Below are positions 55,301 to 64,000 of a DNA stretch of 64,000 bases, in pieces. Every line of letters starts with the position of its first letter. Position 1 is the first letter of the stretch. This stretch comes from Palsa-1150 sp964531095. Its GTDB lineage: Bacteria; Myxococcota_A; Polyangia; Polyangiales; Polyangiaceae. The stretch is taken from positions 186,001 to 250,000 of the forward strand of contig CAZHED010000001.1 in assembly GCA_964531095.1 (NCBI GenBank), in the 5' to 3' direction. A program made the position numbers and the translations under genes. Below the pieces are notes generated by a model, which saw only the letters and a program-made list of their open reading frames with translations, made no database searches and was not told where the DNA came from.

Positions 55301-55548
55301 TTCGTTGATCCGACAATGTCGCAGAACAAAACTGCAAGGGGCCGCCGCTCGTCGCGATCCGCAACCAATCGTGCTCCGCAATGATTACAAAACCGCGCCG
55401 GCTCAGGTTGGGGAGACCCGCAATGTTCGCATGCCCGTGGCGATGGCGAGGGGTTCACGGCAGCGGCGACCCTCGTTGATGGTGACGGGTATTGGGCGGT
55501 TTCCCTCTCGTCGTGTGCTGCATTCCTTGCCAGCCGGAGAGGCGGCAA
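52303..55548 (-). CDS. Class III cyclase - AAA ATPase - TPR regulator of the TOMM operon
   Basis: 1081 aa from a TTG at 55548 (GTG 55458 is an alternative). A zinc ribbon (Cys40, 43, 54, 57: CEHCGS...FCNHCG) opens it. A class III nucleotide cyclase follows with metal Asp77 (LFCDIVGST) and Asp121 (LGDGQLIYFG). At the transition-state position the family Asn is His196 (EIPHLAARLQ), while Arg200 remains. From about 265 come an AAA-type ATPase (EPGMGKTRL Walker A near 296-302) and, to the C-terminus, TPR-like helices. It resembles the cyclase/ATPase half of the TOMM kinase/cyclase fusion (TIGR03903, as I recall), without the kinase. Its end is 27 bases from the precursor start, and it is first in the operon. 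Confidence 0.82.
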   Translation of the reverse strand: MPPLRLARNAAHDERETAQYPSPSTRVAAAVNPSPSPRACEHCGSPQPEPARFCNHCGARLVADRDERRPLAVLFCDIVGSTNYLRNLGPDDWLSILRDFHQTTSRVVHEFGGYVAQHLGDGQLIYFGFPEAHDDDARRAVETALGIIAAMADLNVRLLYRGWPELRVRIGIATGRTLIGSLGSGSESLAHGEIPHLAARLQSMAEPNTILIDDVTRHLVDGFFRCQALPGKTPKDFPRASLHAVLGRTDARSRLDVSMMGGLSPFVGRAPELRALAEAWEDVSRGGRRNVVIRAEPGMGKTRLVQAFRRQLEGADHVFECRASAYHKNRALYPIIDMIERTLGIQPDEPNERRLGKIEGWLSGSSALGLGVVGAFAPLFSANGAPHQATLNLSPQKQRQVVFQSLLGWLEFLGKRGTVLLLVEDAHWADPSTLQFLDTLAASESNSRLLVVLTARPEFENPWPGRCLNIALERLGDSDTAQIVTSLAPDKILSSELLAFVLKKAEGVPLFAEELTKTLMEAGVLAVSSDRGSSPPPSLDQLEIPSPLGGVLMARLDRLGRAKQTAQLAATLGREFRLDILAAVGSMTPDVLSEDFRKLIEAGLVYPVSDNTYAFKHALIRDAAYDLSSTYARQSAHVLIASTLEERFPDIAKAQPDLLAFHYAAADRKAAALPYAQLAADQALQRCAYVEATVHASSVVSWAECLEGSPRSEAELVANSVLSQAMMATRGWADPQVEAIAKRSATLLREVDSFNRYRVPTLWSLFAYYHTASKRRAANEVARQLVAAADATGDPGLRAAAATVLGITLHPEGNMSGARHALEQAISLYDPKLHRDQGPRMGLDSLVLAKTLLAHLQWFSGQTAPAFEQVRTALQWARDVGHVPSIAIGLLYGCQVYQFAGDKAGAATMTAEILTLAQKYGLPAYEGYAAIIHAWATGDEQRADAILGGLAAMGCKLCLSYYGSLIADNLAERGCLDGAIDRIDRCLVLCQENDEHFYAPELHRRRAMYRLLQQDSGVPESARASLKEAAQLARRHDMPRVEALAIRDLVSHFGEDEPYRSRLEHLVELNPGVHEVNNARA

Positions 55549-56260
55549 GGCGATGTTCCCATTCGAGGAGGAGTGTGACCTGATGATGGAGCCTCGACGC
55601 GGACCGACAACACCACAAAGCCCCCGCTCGCCCTCTGCACGTCGCGGCGGTTGTGCAACGTCGCCAGGCGTGGCAGCAAATGGGTGCAGGAAACCGTGGG
55701 CCGTCCCATTTCTCGTCCACGCGCACTATCTGCCTGTGGTGCAGGCCGTCAATAGATATTATACCCAGAGTGACTGCGTCGCTCGGCCGCCTGCCGATCG
55801 GGGCGCGTATCGGCGGCGGTCGCCGTGCGTCTTCGGGTTCGGAGCGGACGCTGCGCCTCCGTACAGCGTTTTCACCCTTCTCATTCACTGAGCGGATTGT
55901 TTCTCGTGTCGGATGAGGCTCCGAGTCGTGACGAGGTGTTTTCGGCGTGAGGTCCAGTCGCTTCTGGCCTATGACGGGATGGGGTTGCGGCATCGAGCTC
56001 GTGATGCGTTGTTCAGTCGCAAGGACGAGGAGGGGATGGGCCCGACCCGATGGGCCCGACCAGCGGCGGAGCCTGCGGCAAGGCTGCCGCGAGGCCGCGC
56101 GCGTCCAAGTGGCGTACCGAAGAACACCGTGCCGGACGCGGACTTCTAGCGATGGCGGCCGACTATATGATTCACCGTCAAGCGTGACTTGCCGAAACCA
56201 CGCCGAGCTCTGCCCATGGTACCTTGCCGCACCGTGTCGCAAGCGCCGCTGCTCGACCCG
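55549..56260. other. Divergent intergenic region between the TOMM operon and the EBP gene
   Basis: About 700 bases without a convincing gene. Open frames on both strands here (for example 55553-55891 plus) have no signal, family resemblance or ribosome site. The stretch 55740-55770 is A/T-rich and holds the TATAAT listed separately. Toward 56165 is TATATGATTCACCGTCAAGCG, a possible start region for the EBP transcript. The region must hold promoters for both directions. Confidence 0.45.
55758..55763 (-). promoter_or_regulatory. Candidate -10 box (TATAAT) of the TOMM operon
   Basis: On the minus strand GGGTATAATATCTATTG contains a perfect sigma-70 -10 hexamer in an otherwise GC-rich genome, about 210 bases before the TTG start of the cyclase gene. 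No convincing -35 lies 16-18 bases upstream. A 200-base leader would follow. Confidence 0.4.
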
Positions 56261-57772
<1,512 letters not shown>

Positions 57773-57834
57773 GAGGGGCCGCCTCGATGGTCGCATCCGT
57801 GGCGTGTGCGACCGCACGAACCAGTCGGACCGGT

Positions 57835-57960
57835 GCACCGGCGAGTGGGACGGGCGCACCAGCACGTGGGACGGTGCACCGGCACGTGCGACTCGCGCAC
57901 CGGCACGTGGGATGGGTGCACCGGCACGTGCGACTCGCGCACCGGCACGTGGAGCGCACG
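57835..57960. repeat. Six-unit 20/21-bp tandem repeat (GCACCGGCACGTG)
   Basis: GCACC starts at 57835, 57856, 57876, 57897, 57918 and 57939 (spacing 21, 20, 21, 21, 21). Most units contain CACGTG, a perfect palindrome. The last four form two 42-bp superunits that differ by a few bases. In the frame read on the minus strand the units give HVPVRESHVPVHPS-like peptides, but I see no start, family or ribosome site for such a protein. It could be a regulatory array or an unstable minisatellite. Confidence 0.7.
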
Positions 57961-58255
57961 TGCGGGCGGGCTGGACACATGCGCGTTCCATTCGCGCTCG
58001 CGCGCGGTCACGTCGGACCCCCGCCAGCTCCCGTCGTGCGCACGCGCGGGAATGTCGTGCGCACGCGGCGGACCGAGGGGCGCGTACACCCGTCGCGTGG
58101 CCCTGGAGGGGTCACCGTGAAACAAATGGCCCGTCCCGGCAAATTCGCCTCGCCCAGGACTTAATGGGGTAGAGGACGCGCGTGCGCCGGGCTCGGTGCT
58201 CGGGGGCGGGCGGCCTCACGGTCGAGAGCAGACCAGAGAGAAGAGCCAACCCCCC
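57961..58255. other. Gene-free stretch before the 164-aa gene
   Basis: This region continues the repeat array with two copies of GTCGTGCGCACGCG about 21 bases apart (58035-58070). The remainder is ordinary GC-rich sequence. A purine-rich patch (gagagcagaccagagagaagag, 58225-58246) lies just before the gene and may act as its leader. I saw no clear promoter. Confidence 0.35.
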
Positions 58256-58750
58256 ATGGTGAAACGAAGAGGAAAAGGCGTGACGGCCACACTCGCGGAG
58301 CAGTTGATCACGGGCGCGAGCAAGCACTTCGCGAGCGGCCCACCCGTGGCGTTCGCGAGTGATTCCTTCACGCCGGCGCAGATCACGTCGCAGCTCCAAT
58401 CCATCATCGCCTTGCGAGCTGACGTGGAGGCTGCCAAAAACGCGCTCAAAGCGAAGCTCGCCACCGAGGCCGCCAACATGCCCGCATTGCGCGACTTCCT
58501 CGATGCCCTCGTGGCGTTCGTGAAAGTCACGTATAGCAAGTCGCCCGACGTGCTCGCCGACTTCGGACTGACTCCGAAGAAAGTGGCGACGCCGCTCACC
58601 GTCGAGCAGAAGGCCGCCGCCGCCGCAAAGCGCAAGGCGACGCGCGAAGCGCGGCATACGCTGGGAACGAGGCAGAGAAAGGCGGTCAAAGGGGCGGTGA
58701 CGGGTGTCGTCGTAACCCCCGTCACCGCACCGGAGGCTCCGGCAAAGTGA
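58256..58750 (+). CDS. Ala/Lys-rich 164-aa conserved protein (myxobacterial family)
   Basis: From ATG 58256 (MVKRRGKGVTATLAEQLITG). It is helical, with FTPAQITSQLQSIIALRADVEAAKNALKAKL, ANMPALRDFLDALVAFVKVTY and LTPKKVATPLTVEQKAAAAAKRKATREARHTLG, then RKAVKGAVTGVVVTPVTAPEA. This arrangement recurs, as I recall, in many copies in Polyangia genomes as hypothetical proteins, usually in isolation. No catalytic motif. The tail suggests a DNA- or polymer-associated structural role. Its stop overlaps the start codon of the next gene. Confidence 0.7.
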   Translation: MVKRRGKGVTATLAEQLITGASKHFASGPPVAFASDSFTPAQITSQLQSIIALRADVEAAKNALKAKLATEAANMPALRDFLDALVAFVKVTYSKSPDVLADFGLTPKKVATPLTVEQKAAAAAKRKATREARHTLGTRQRKAVKGAVTGVVVTPVTAPEAPAK

Positions 58751-59106
58751 CGCGAGGGACCGAGGGGCTCGCGGTGCATCGTCGCGCAACATCGGAAACG
58801 AACGCACGCGGGCCGACCGGCAATGGCCACGACGAGGAACAAATTGCGGTTTTCTTGGCCATCCCCAAAGCGCGGACCGACGCTTGCGGAATGAGCACCG
58901 AAGATCATCAAGACGCGGCCGAGTCGAAAAGGCAACTGGAGCTGAAACGCGTCGTAGAGAGGCTTCTCGACGTCCATTCCGCGGAGGACGCGCGCAGGCG
59001 GGGCCTGTCGCCCCGTGAGGCGCGGCGGGAGGTCGTTCAGCGGTGGAAGGCGTGTGGCCCGCCCAAGGCCATCGGTTCCATTCTCGACGGCCTTCTGTCG
59101 ATCTGA
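58747..59106 (+). CDS. Short hypothetical protein, start uncertain
   Basis: Open from GTG 58747 (overlapping the previous stop) to TGA 59106, 119 aa. ATG 58891 would give a 71-aa product beginning MSTEDHQDAAESKRQLELKR. The C-terminal 60 residues are charged and helical (KRVVERLLDVHSAEDARRRGLSPREARREVVQRW). I know no family. The helical part might be a small DNA-binding or regulatory domain. The first 48 residues look less convincing. Confidence 0.4.
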   Translation: MTRGTEGLAVHRRATSETNARGPTGNGHDEEQIAVFLAIPKARTDACGMSTEDHQDAAESKRQLELKRVVERLLDVHSAEDARRRGLSPREARREVVQRWKACGPPKAIGSILDGLLSI

Positions 59107-59260
59107 ATCGATCGAGTCAACTTCATCGGTAGTGGCGGGCTGTCCACCCCACTGGTCACCCGTCAAATCCTCTGGACACCCGCCCGTGCGATCCACGGGC
59201 AATCTCCGCGATTTGCCCCGGATCCCCGGTGGCTCGCCCCGTGCACCAAGGGCGGGCACC

Positions 59261-60088
59261 ATGTCCTCGGTCCGCAACATCGCAGTCGCCCAGCCCTACG
59301 TAGACCCCGCGGACGCGGCCCCCGAGTCGTCCGCCAGCGCGTCCCGCGATCCCCTCCCGCCGCCGCTCGAGCCATGGATGGCCGGATTCCACGCGGCCGT
59401 CCTCCGCGCGGACACCGTTCCGTTTGCGACCGTGTGGGAAGACCTGGCCCGCGGCCGGCTCCGAACGCTGCGCGAGACCGTCACCCGCGATCGCGTGTAC
59501 CTCGTCGCCCAGGTGATTGCGCGACCCTGCGGCCTGAGCCCCGAAGACGCGTCGCTCGTCGTGAATGTGCTCTGCGGCGAGGCGCGCAAAGTCCTCGCGT
59601 GTGACCTGGGCATCGCCATCTCGACCGCCACGGGCCGCTTTCTGCGGGCGCTCGCGCGACTGGAGCTCGCGGAGCGCAACGTGCCGCTGCCGCTCGTCCT
59701 CGCCGCGCAGAGCTGCGCGGGGGTCGCCCGGATCCCGAGCGCGCGCGCCGCCTTCTTCGACTACGACGGTAGCCGTTGCCTGGCCGCGTGCGTTCCCCGG
59801 CCGGCGACGACGCAGCTCATCGCCCTGACGCCCAGCGAGCAAGAGGTCGCGCAGTGGCTCATCGAAGGCTTGACCCGATACGAGATCGCCGAACGCCGAG
59901 AGACGTCCGCGTACACTGTGGCGCGTCAATTCCACTCTGTCTTTGCAGGGCTGCGGGTCACCGGCCGGTATGCGCTCATTCGCCGTGCAGTCGAGCTGCA
60001 TTGCTTTCACGAGCTCCGCATCGCAGAAGCGGCCGCCGACGAGGCATCCAAGGAGACAAGCGGGACAACCGCAACAAACCCGCGTTGA
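59261..60088 (+). CDS. LuxR-type HTH transcriptional regulator
   Basis: 275 aa from ATG 59261, since the longer frame upstream overlaps the previous gene. The C-terminal HTH of the GerE/LuxR type is clear: LTPSEQEVAQWLIEGLTRYEIAERRETSAYTVARQFHSVFAGLRVTGRYALI. The N-terminal part (residues 30-190) is a helical domain with no recognisable receiver or PAS. An imperfect ASCAGVARIP...FFDYDGSRCL segment might bind a ligand. Its target is unknown. Genes nearby are envelope or hypothetical. Confidence 0.75.
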   Translation: MSSVRNIAVAQPYVDPADAAPESSASASRDPLPPPLEPWMAGFHAAVLRADTVPFATVWEDLARGRLRTLRETVTRDRVYLVAQVIARPCGLSPEDASLVVNVLCGEARKVLACDLGIAISTATGRFLRALARLELAERNVPLPLVLAAQSCAGVARIPSARAAFFDYDGSRCLAACVPRPATTQLIALTPSEQEVAQWLIEGLTRYEIAERRETSAYTVARQFHSVFAGLRVTGRYALIRRAVELHCFHELRIAEAAADEASKETSGTTATNPR

Positions 60089-60195
60089 CACTTGTGTCCG
60101 CGGCCTTGTACCGTCCGGCCGACTGACCGTTTTGTCGCGTGGGGTAGGCGTCGGCGATGCGACGCGCCGCGACACGCACATCGGGAGAGATGGCC

Positions 60196-61926
60196 ATGAA
60201 GACCGCGCGTACGCTCCGCTGCACGCTCCGGCTGCTGTCCGCAACCGTCGGCACCGTTCTGCCGATGGCGCTCCTATGTGGAGCGCTTGCGGCGTGCGAC
60301 GACGAGAACGACCCGAAGACGTGGGTGAAGCGCCTGGACGACCCTGCGCAGCGCGCCAACGCGAGCAAGCGCCTGACGCAGTTTTACGAAGACGACATGA
60401 CCAAGGCGAGCAACAACGCGAGCGCGCCCGAGGTCAAGTCGCTGCTCGATACGATCGTCGATCCGCTTACCAAGCAGTACACGTCGGGTAGTCTCGACGA
60501 AAAAACGCGGATCGACTTGATGAAGTTCCTCGCGGAGACGCACGACCCGCGCACGCAGCCGGCGATTTCGAAGGCGCTCAAAGACTTCGAGATGGGCAAG
60601 ACCGACGACGAGGGGCGGGTGGCGTGCGAATCGCTCCACGCGATGGCCAAGGCCGGGGTGAAGCTCGATCAGACAGTGGTCGACGACCTGTGGAGCATGT
60701 TCGCGAAGTTCAAGCTCTCCAAGGCGCAGAGCGAGCGCCTGTACCACGCGGTCCACGACGCGGTGATCGCGGTGCGCGATCCGAGCTACGGCGACAAGGC
60801 GATCGAGAAGCTGAAGGCGCCGGTGACGTCCGACGTCGACTCCCAGAAGGATCAGCTCATGTGGTGGCAGCTCACGAGCGTGCAGCTCTTGAGCGAGATG
60901 CGTTACCCGAAGGCGGTCAAGCCGCTCATTCTGACGCTGCTGACGCCGACGAAGACGTCGACGTTGGGGGCGACGATCCAGTTTGCGCTCCTCAAGGTGG
61001 CCAAAGACGCCGAGCCCGAGCTGATCAAGGCGCTGAACGGGCAGGACCCCGACTACGCCAAGGCGAGCGAGGGGTTCGAAGACAAGGCGGGCGTCGGCGT
61101 CATCGCCGAAGTGCTCGCGCAGCTGGGACGGCCGGCCGGGCGGGACGCGATCCTGGTGGCCCTGCCGAGCGCGGAGACCGACACCGCGCGAACGGAGCTC
61201 GCGCAGGCGCTCGTGCAGATGCCCAACGATCCGCGCGTTGAGCCCGCGTTCTTCGACGCATACAAGAAGCTCACGTGGGACTCGAGCGACAAGCTCCTCG
61301 GCTCGCTCAAGCCTCGGGCCGCGCTCGCGCAGCAGTCGGCCAATTTCTACGATCCGAAGCTCGTCGACTGGCTGCTCAAAGAGCTCAAGAAGGCGCCGGA
61401 CTACTCGGCGAGGCTCCTCCAGCTCGACGCGGCGTTCAAGCTGATGACCCCGGAGCGCAAGGCCGACGTGGCCGACGCGATGGCGAAGGTCAAGAAAGAG
61501 GCCCCGGCCGACATCTTCGGCCTGAGCCAGCAGATGTTCGAGAACGCGAGCGCCGCGCTCGACCGGTGCAAGACCGAGACGAGCTGCTACTTGGCGCTGC
61601 TCGAAGAGCCGGTTCCGGCCGGGTCGCCGACGGCGAACTGGAAGGCGATCAAGTCCACGTGGATGTCCGTGATCTACGGGGGTGGTGCGAACGCGAACGC
61701 CACACGGGGCGAGCTTCTCAAGCGCCTCGAGAAGGTGAGAAACGCCGGGGCACGCATCGCGCTCTGCGAGGCGATCGACGAGCTGTCGCCGCAAGGCGAC
61801 GTGGCATCGGCCGATGCGCTCGACAAGATCGTGGCCACCGACACGAAGAACGGCGACAAGGAGCTGGCCGCGACCGACAACACGGTCGCGCAGGTGGCGT
61901 GGCGTTTGCGGGTCAGAGGGCTCTAG
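60196..61926 (+). CDS. HEAT-repeat-like lipoprotein
   Basis: 576 aa from the ATG at 60196; the upstream ATG 60157 would make a long basic leader. The lipoprotein signal ends ALLCGALAAC. The rest is helical hairpins with conserved D-P-R-x-x-P-A-I or related turns (AETHDPRTQPAISKALKDFE, EMRYPKAVKPLILTLL, VPSAETDTARTELAQALVQMPNDPRVEPAF type), the pattern of HEAT/Armadillo scaffolds. About 10 repeats are expected. It is probably a periplasmic scaffold. It converges on folK with a four-base stop overlap. Confidence 0.72.
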   Translation: MKTARTLRCTLRLLSATVGTVLPMALLCGALAACDDENDPKTWVKRLDDPAQRANASKRLTQFYEDDMTKASNNASAPEVKSLLDTIVDPLTKQYTSGSLDEKTRIDLMKFLAETHDPRTQPAISKALKDFEMGKTDDEGRVACESLHAMAKAGVKLDQTVVDDLWSMFAKFKLSKAQSERLYHAVHDAVIAVRDPSYGDKAIEKLKAPVTSDVDSQKDQLMWWQLTSVQLLSEMRYPKAVKPLILTLLTPTKTSTLGATIQFALLKVAKDAEPELIKALNGQDPDYAKASEGFEDKAGVGVIAEVLAQLGRPAGRDAILVALPSAETDTARTELAQALVQMPNDPRVEPAFFDAYKKLTWDSSDKLLGSLKPRAALAQQSANFYDPKLVDWLLKELKKAPDYSARLLQLDAAFKLMTPERKADVADAMAKVKKEAPADIFGLSQQMFENASAALDRCKTETSCYLALLEEPVPAGSPTANWKAIKSTWMSVIYGGGANANATRGELLKRLEKVRNAGARIALCEAIDELSPQGDVASADALDKIVATDTKNGDKELAATDNTVAQVAWRLRVRGL

Positions 61927-62396
61927 AGCACGTCGATCGTCACGCGAACATCACCGGGAGGAACGACGTACCGCTCGCCTGCGATGGGGTCGATGGCGTC
62001 GGGCACCAGCTCGAGCATCGGCACTAGGGCAAACGCCCGCAGGCGCAGCTGCGGATGGGGCAGGGTGAGTCGCTCGCTTTCGTGGACGACGCCATCGGCC
62101 CAGAGCAGGTCCAGGTCGATGTTGCGAGGTCCCCATTTTTCGCGGCGCACGCGCCCGAGGTGCGCTTCGATTCCAAGCAGCACGTCGAGCAGCTGGTCGG
62201 GTGTCCCGGCATAGGAGACAAGCGCCGCGGCATTGAGGAACTCACCCTGCTGCACGTCCCCCACGGGCGCGGTCGCGTAGACGTGCGACGAGCTCTCGAC
62301 CCGCGCCGTTCGCGCGAGCTCGCCAAGGGCGGCCCGCATCGTGGCCAGCCGGTCGCCCAAGTTGGCGCCGAAGCCGACGACCGCGCGGAGAGCCAA
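61923..62396 (-). CDS. folK: HPPK: 6-hydroxymethyldihydropterin pyrophosphokinase
   Basis: 157 aa. It transfers pyrophosphate from ATP to hydroxymethyldihydropterin in folate synthesis. Typical residues are FGANLGDRLATMRAAL, the central EFLNAAALV, and the signature RREKWGPRNIDLDLLWADG with the Arg and Asp residues that bind ATP/Mg. The final LPHPQLRLRAFALVPMLEL is also typical. No folB or folP adjoins. It ends against the HEAT-like gene and starts 7 bases downstream of the next (same-strand) lipoprotein stop. Confidence 0.94.
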   Translation of the reverse strand: MALRAVVGFGANLGDRLATMRAALGELARTARVESSSHVYATAPVGDVQQGEFLNAAALVSYAGTPDQLLDVLLGIEAHLGRVRREKWGPRNIDLDLLWADGVVHESERLTLPHPQLRLRAFALVPMLELVPDAIDPIAGERYVVPPGDVRVTIDVL

Positions 62397-62403
62397 CGCC
62401 CCG

Positions 62404-63015
62404 CTACAGCCTCGCTGGCTCGAACATCAGCGGGTCGGTCAGCGTTCCCTGGTAGTTGCCGTTGACCAGGTTGTCTTGCACGAAAAAAAGGAGGTCACTC
62501 TCCGCTGCGCCGTTGAGCTTTGCGTCCAGCGTGATGATGGCTCCGGGAGGCGTGTCGAACCGGATGCCGTCGCTGCCGGTGGACGTTTGCGTGATGACCT
62601 CGACCTGGCCCGGGCTCGGCTGCACGAGTTGGTCGCTCGGCTCGAGAGCCTCCCCGATCGCGTTCGCGATCGCCCCGCTCGCCACCGAGACCGATACATC
62701 GAAGCTGCAGCTGGCGAGCGACCGGCTCGTGTCGCAGGTCCACCACACGTGCCAGTGGCCCCCCGTCTGGTACTCGGTGAAGACGCCGACCCCTTGCCCG
62801 GGCTGCGCCGTCATCGTCTTGTCCGGATCGACATCGACGAGCATCGGCTGCGTCGACGCGCCGGTCGCGGCCGCGCCGGGCCCGCCCGCGCCCGCGAGAT
62901 TCACTGCGTCGTTGTGGCCGTACCCGTGGCCACCGGAATCGCCGCTGCAACCGGCGAAGAGCGGCGACGCCGTCGCGACGCAGACCGCCATCGCCCTCAG
63001 AATCCACGCCGACAT
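62404..63015 (-). CDS. Lipoprotein of unknown function
   Basis: 203 aa with a lipoprotein signal (AVCVATASPLFAGCSG). The mature part has a Gly/Ala-rich start and a beta-rich domain: GVGVFTEYQTGGHWHVWWTCDTS, SLASCSFDVSVSVASG, and a final LLFFVQDNLVNGNYQGTLTDPLMF. Two Cys could form a disulphide. I do not recognise a family. It is probably co-transcribed with folK. Confidence 0.6.
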   Translation of the reverse strand: MSAWILRAMAVCVATASPLFAGCSGDSGGHGYGHNDAVNLAGAGGPGAAATGASTQPMLVDVDPDKTMTAQPGQGVGVFTEYQTGGHWHVWWTCDTSRSLASCSFDVSVSVASGAIANAIGEALEPSDQLVQPSPGQVEVITQTSTGSDGIRFDTPPGAIITLDAKLNGAAESDLLFFVQDNLVNGNYQGTLTDPLMFEPARL

Positions 63016-63060
63016 CTGCCGTCCCTCCTTCGGTACGTGACCGCGAGATCGGAGACTTCG

Positions 63061-64000
63061 TCAGCGGTGACCGCCCCCGCGTCCGCCGCCTCCGCCGCGA
63101 GACCCGCCGCCACCGTGGACGCTGCCGCCACCACCATGGAAACCGCCGCCGCCTCCGCCGCCATGGAACCCACCCGAGTATCCACCACTGCTGTTCATGC
63201 CGCCAGTCGAGCCGCCTCCCGCGTTGCCGTGGAAAGCGGGGACGCCGACGTGGTAGCCCGGCGATGGGCTGGCCGTGCGATAGCCCGGCGATGCGGAGCT
63301 CGGTGCGCCGAAGTAAGGACGCGCGCTCGCCGCGTAGGGGGAACGCATCGGTGCAGACGCCGCTGCGCTGCCTGTGAAGCCGGCGCCGAGCCGCCCGCCG
63401 AAGTGCGATGGTGCCGCCGGCCCGTACGCCGGGCCCACTGCGCGCCCCGCACCGGCCCACCCGCGGGACGTCCCCGTCATGACCGCGGCCGTCCGCGGCG
63501 CCGCGCCGTGCCTTGCAAACTCCCTCGCCTGTAGGACGCCGCGGTCGTTGCCCGCTCGGACCACCGCCGATTGCGAAATGCGCAGGGTCGCCGGCGGGGG
63601 CCCTCCCACGCCGGGATGGGCGAGCACATGACCCCCCATCGCGCTGGCGGCCCCGGGCTCCCACGGGCGCGTGTGCTCGGCGATGAGGCCGACCCGCTCG
63701 CCACCGACCATCCGCGAGCTCACCCTCGGATGGAACAAGTCGCCCGCCGCCACGAACCCGTAGGGCGCTCTCGGCACGAACCCGAGACCGACCGCGACCC
63801 CGCTGCGCCAGCACCAGGTCGGCGCGAGCGGCGCCCACCCGACGTACCCCCAGTCGCCCCGTCCGTAGCGCCACGACACCCACGCGCCGGCGTACGCGCG
63901 CCCCGGGATCCACTCCCAGCCGACGCCGCCTCCGTAGACCCAGCGCCCGTAGTGGAACGGCGCCCAACCCCAGGCGTAGTCGCTGACCCACACGTAGTCG
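63061..64000 (-). CDS. DUF6600-like Trp/Gly-rich secreted protein (5' partial)
   Basis: The frame is open to the right edge; the first Met at 63993 need not be the start. The visible N-terminal part is packed with Trp and Tyr (DYAWGWAPFHYGRWVYGGGV, then WIPGRAYAGAWVSWRYG and GYVGWAPLAPTW), the pattern of DUF6600/FecR-associated surface proteins. Then come Ala/Ser/Pro-rich parts (PAYGPAAPSHFGGRL) and a C-terminal tail of GGGGG/FHGGGG runs ending RGGGHR. The Gly tail may be an adhesive or disordered surface extension. Its product is probably secreted, but the signal lies outside the window. Confidence 0.65.
   Translation of the reverse strand, partial: DYVWVSDYAWGWAPFHYGRWVYGGGVGWEWIPGRAYAGAWVSWRYGRGDWGYVGWAPLAPTWCWRSGVAVGLGFVPRAPYGFVAAGDLFHPRVSSRMVGGERVGLIAEHTRPWEPGAASAMGGHVLAHPGVGGPPPATLRISQSAVVRAGNDRGVLQAREFARHGAAPRTAAVMTGTSRGWAGAGRAVGPAYGPAAPSHFGGRLGAGFTGSAAASAPMRSPYAASARPYFGAPSSASPGYRTASPSPGYHVGVPAFHGNAGGGSTGGMNSSGGYSGGFHGGGGGGGFHGGGGSVHGGGGSRGGGGGRGGGHR

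Noticed and set aside
57835..57960. CRISPR array
   Set aside because: Units are contiguous 20/21-bp repeats without unique spacers and there are no cas genes.

Overview
The window reads as chromosomal DNA of a high-GC myxobacterium (Myxococcota, most like the Polyangia/Sorangiineae). The signs are strong G/C third positions, three Ser/Thr kinases of eukaryotic type, FHA proteins, a GAF-AAA-Fis activator, a Sel1-repeat lipoprotein, many Ser/Gly/Ala-rich lipoproteins, two RpoD-like sigma factors, and a 164-aa Lys/Ala-rich family that I recall from Sorangium-like genomes. I see no rRNA, tRNA, CRISPR array, insertion sequence, integrase or phage gene.

Layout. 1-1546: end of a pyridine-nucleotide transhydrogenase operon (pntA part 2, pntB). 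1560-7453: envelope proteins (beta-barrel-like protein, Sel1 lipoprotein, Cys-rich lipoprotein, APC permease, lipoprotein) and a 33-aa Lys-rich gene. 7761-11268: an RpoD-like sigma factor, an orphan beta-class DNA methyltransferase and a hemerythrin-like protein. 11627-18639: alaS, a kinase-FHA fusion, two small membrane or secreted proteins, purF. 18676-26124: an NTF2-like protein, HMG-CoA lyase, a DHA2 drug exporter, DUF192, a low-complexity lipoprotein, PEBP and a PMT-like membrane protein. 26364-35332: a small protein, an FHA protein with a degenerate CpaF-like ATPase, a lipoprotein, a kinase-PEGA-sulfatase-modifying-factor-like operon, dienelactone hydrolase. 35448-41456 (minus): a housekeeping block fabG-acpP-fabF-nrdR-ribD-def-sigma factor. 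41561-45978: PAP2 phosphatase, TMTC-like membrane TPR protein, DUF3025, FAD oxidoreductase. 46032-57772: the accessory locus described next. 58256-64000: a conserved small protein, a LuxR-type regulator, a HEAT-like lipoprotein, folK and envelope proteins.

The most unusual system is a compact minus-strand operon at 47948-55548. Its order is class III cyclase/AAA ATPase/TPR regulator, then a precursor-like protein ending FTCCA, then a fused YcaO cyclodehydratase, then an amidohydrolase. The precursor-like protein contains two successive nitrile-hydratase-leader-like domains and has a perfect Shine-Dalgarno sequence. I read this as a thiazole/oxazole-modified peptide (TOMM) locus of the BMA_0021/BMA_0022 type with a duplicated and fused precursor. 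Running into it on the plus strand is a Ser/Thr kinase with two cyclic-nucleotide-binding domains, which could read the cyclase product. No azoline dehydrogenase or dedicated transporter is visible.

Two intergenic repeat families also stand out. One is a pair of exactly 128-bp elements (9063-9190 and 20459-20586). Each starts at or immediately before the upstream stop codon and has about 25-bp self-complementary ends. The end sequences differ between copies, while the core and the stretch before the right arm are shared. The other family is G-rich with a shared 29-bp core (3421-3640 inverted, 11276-11600 direct).
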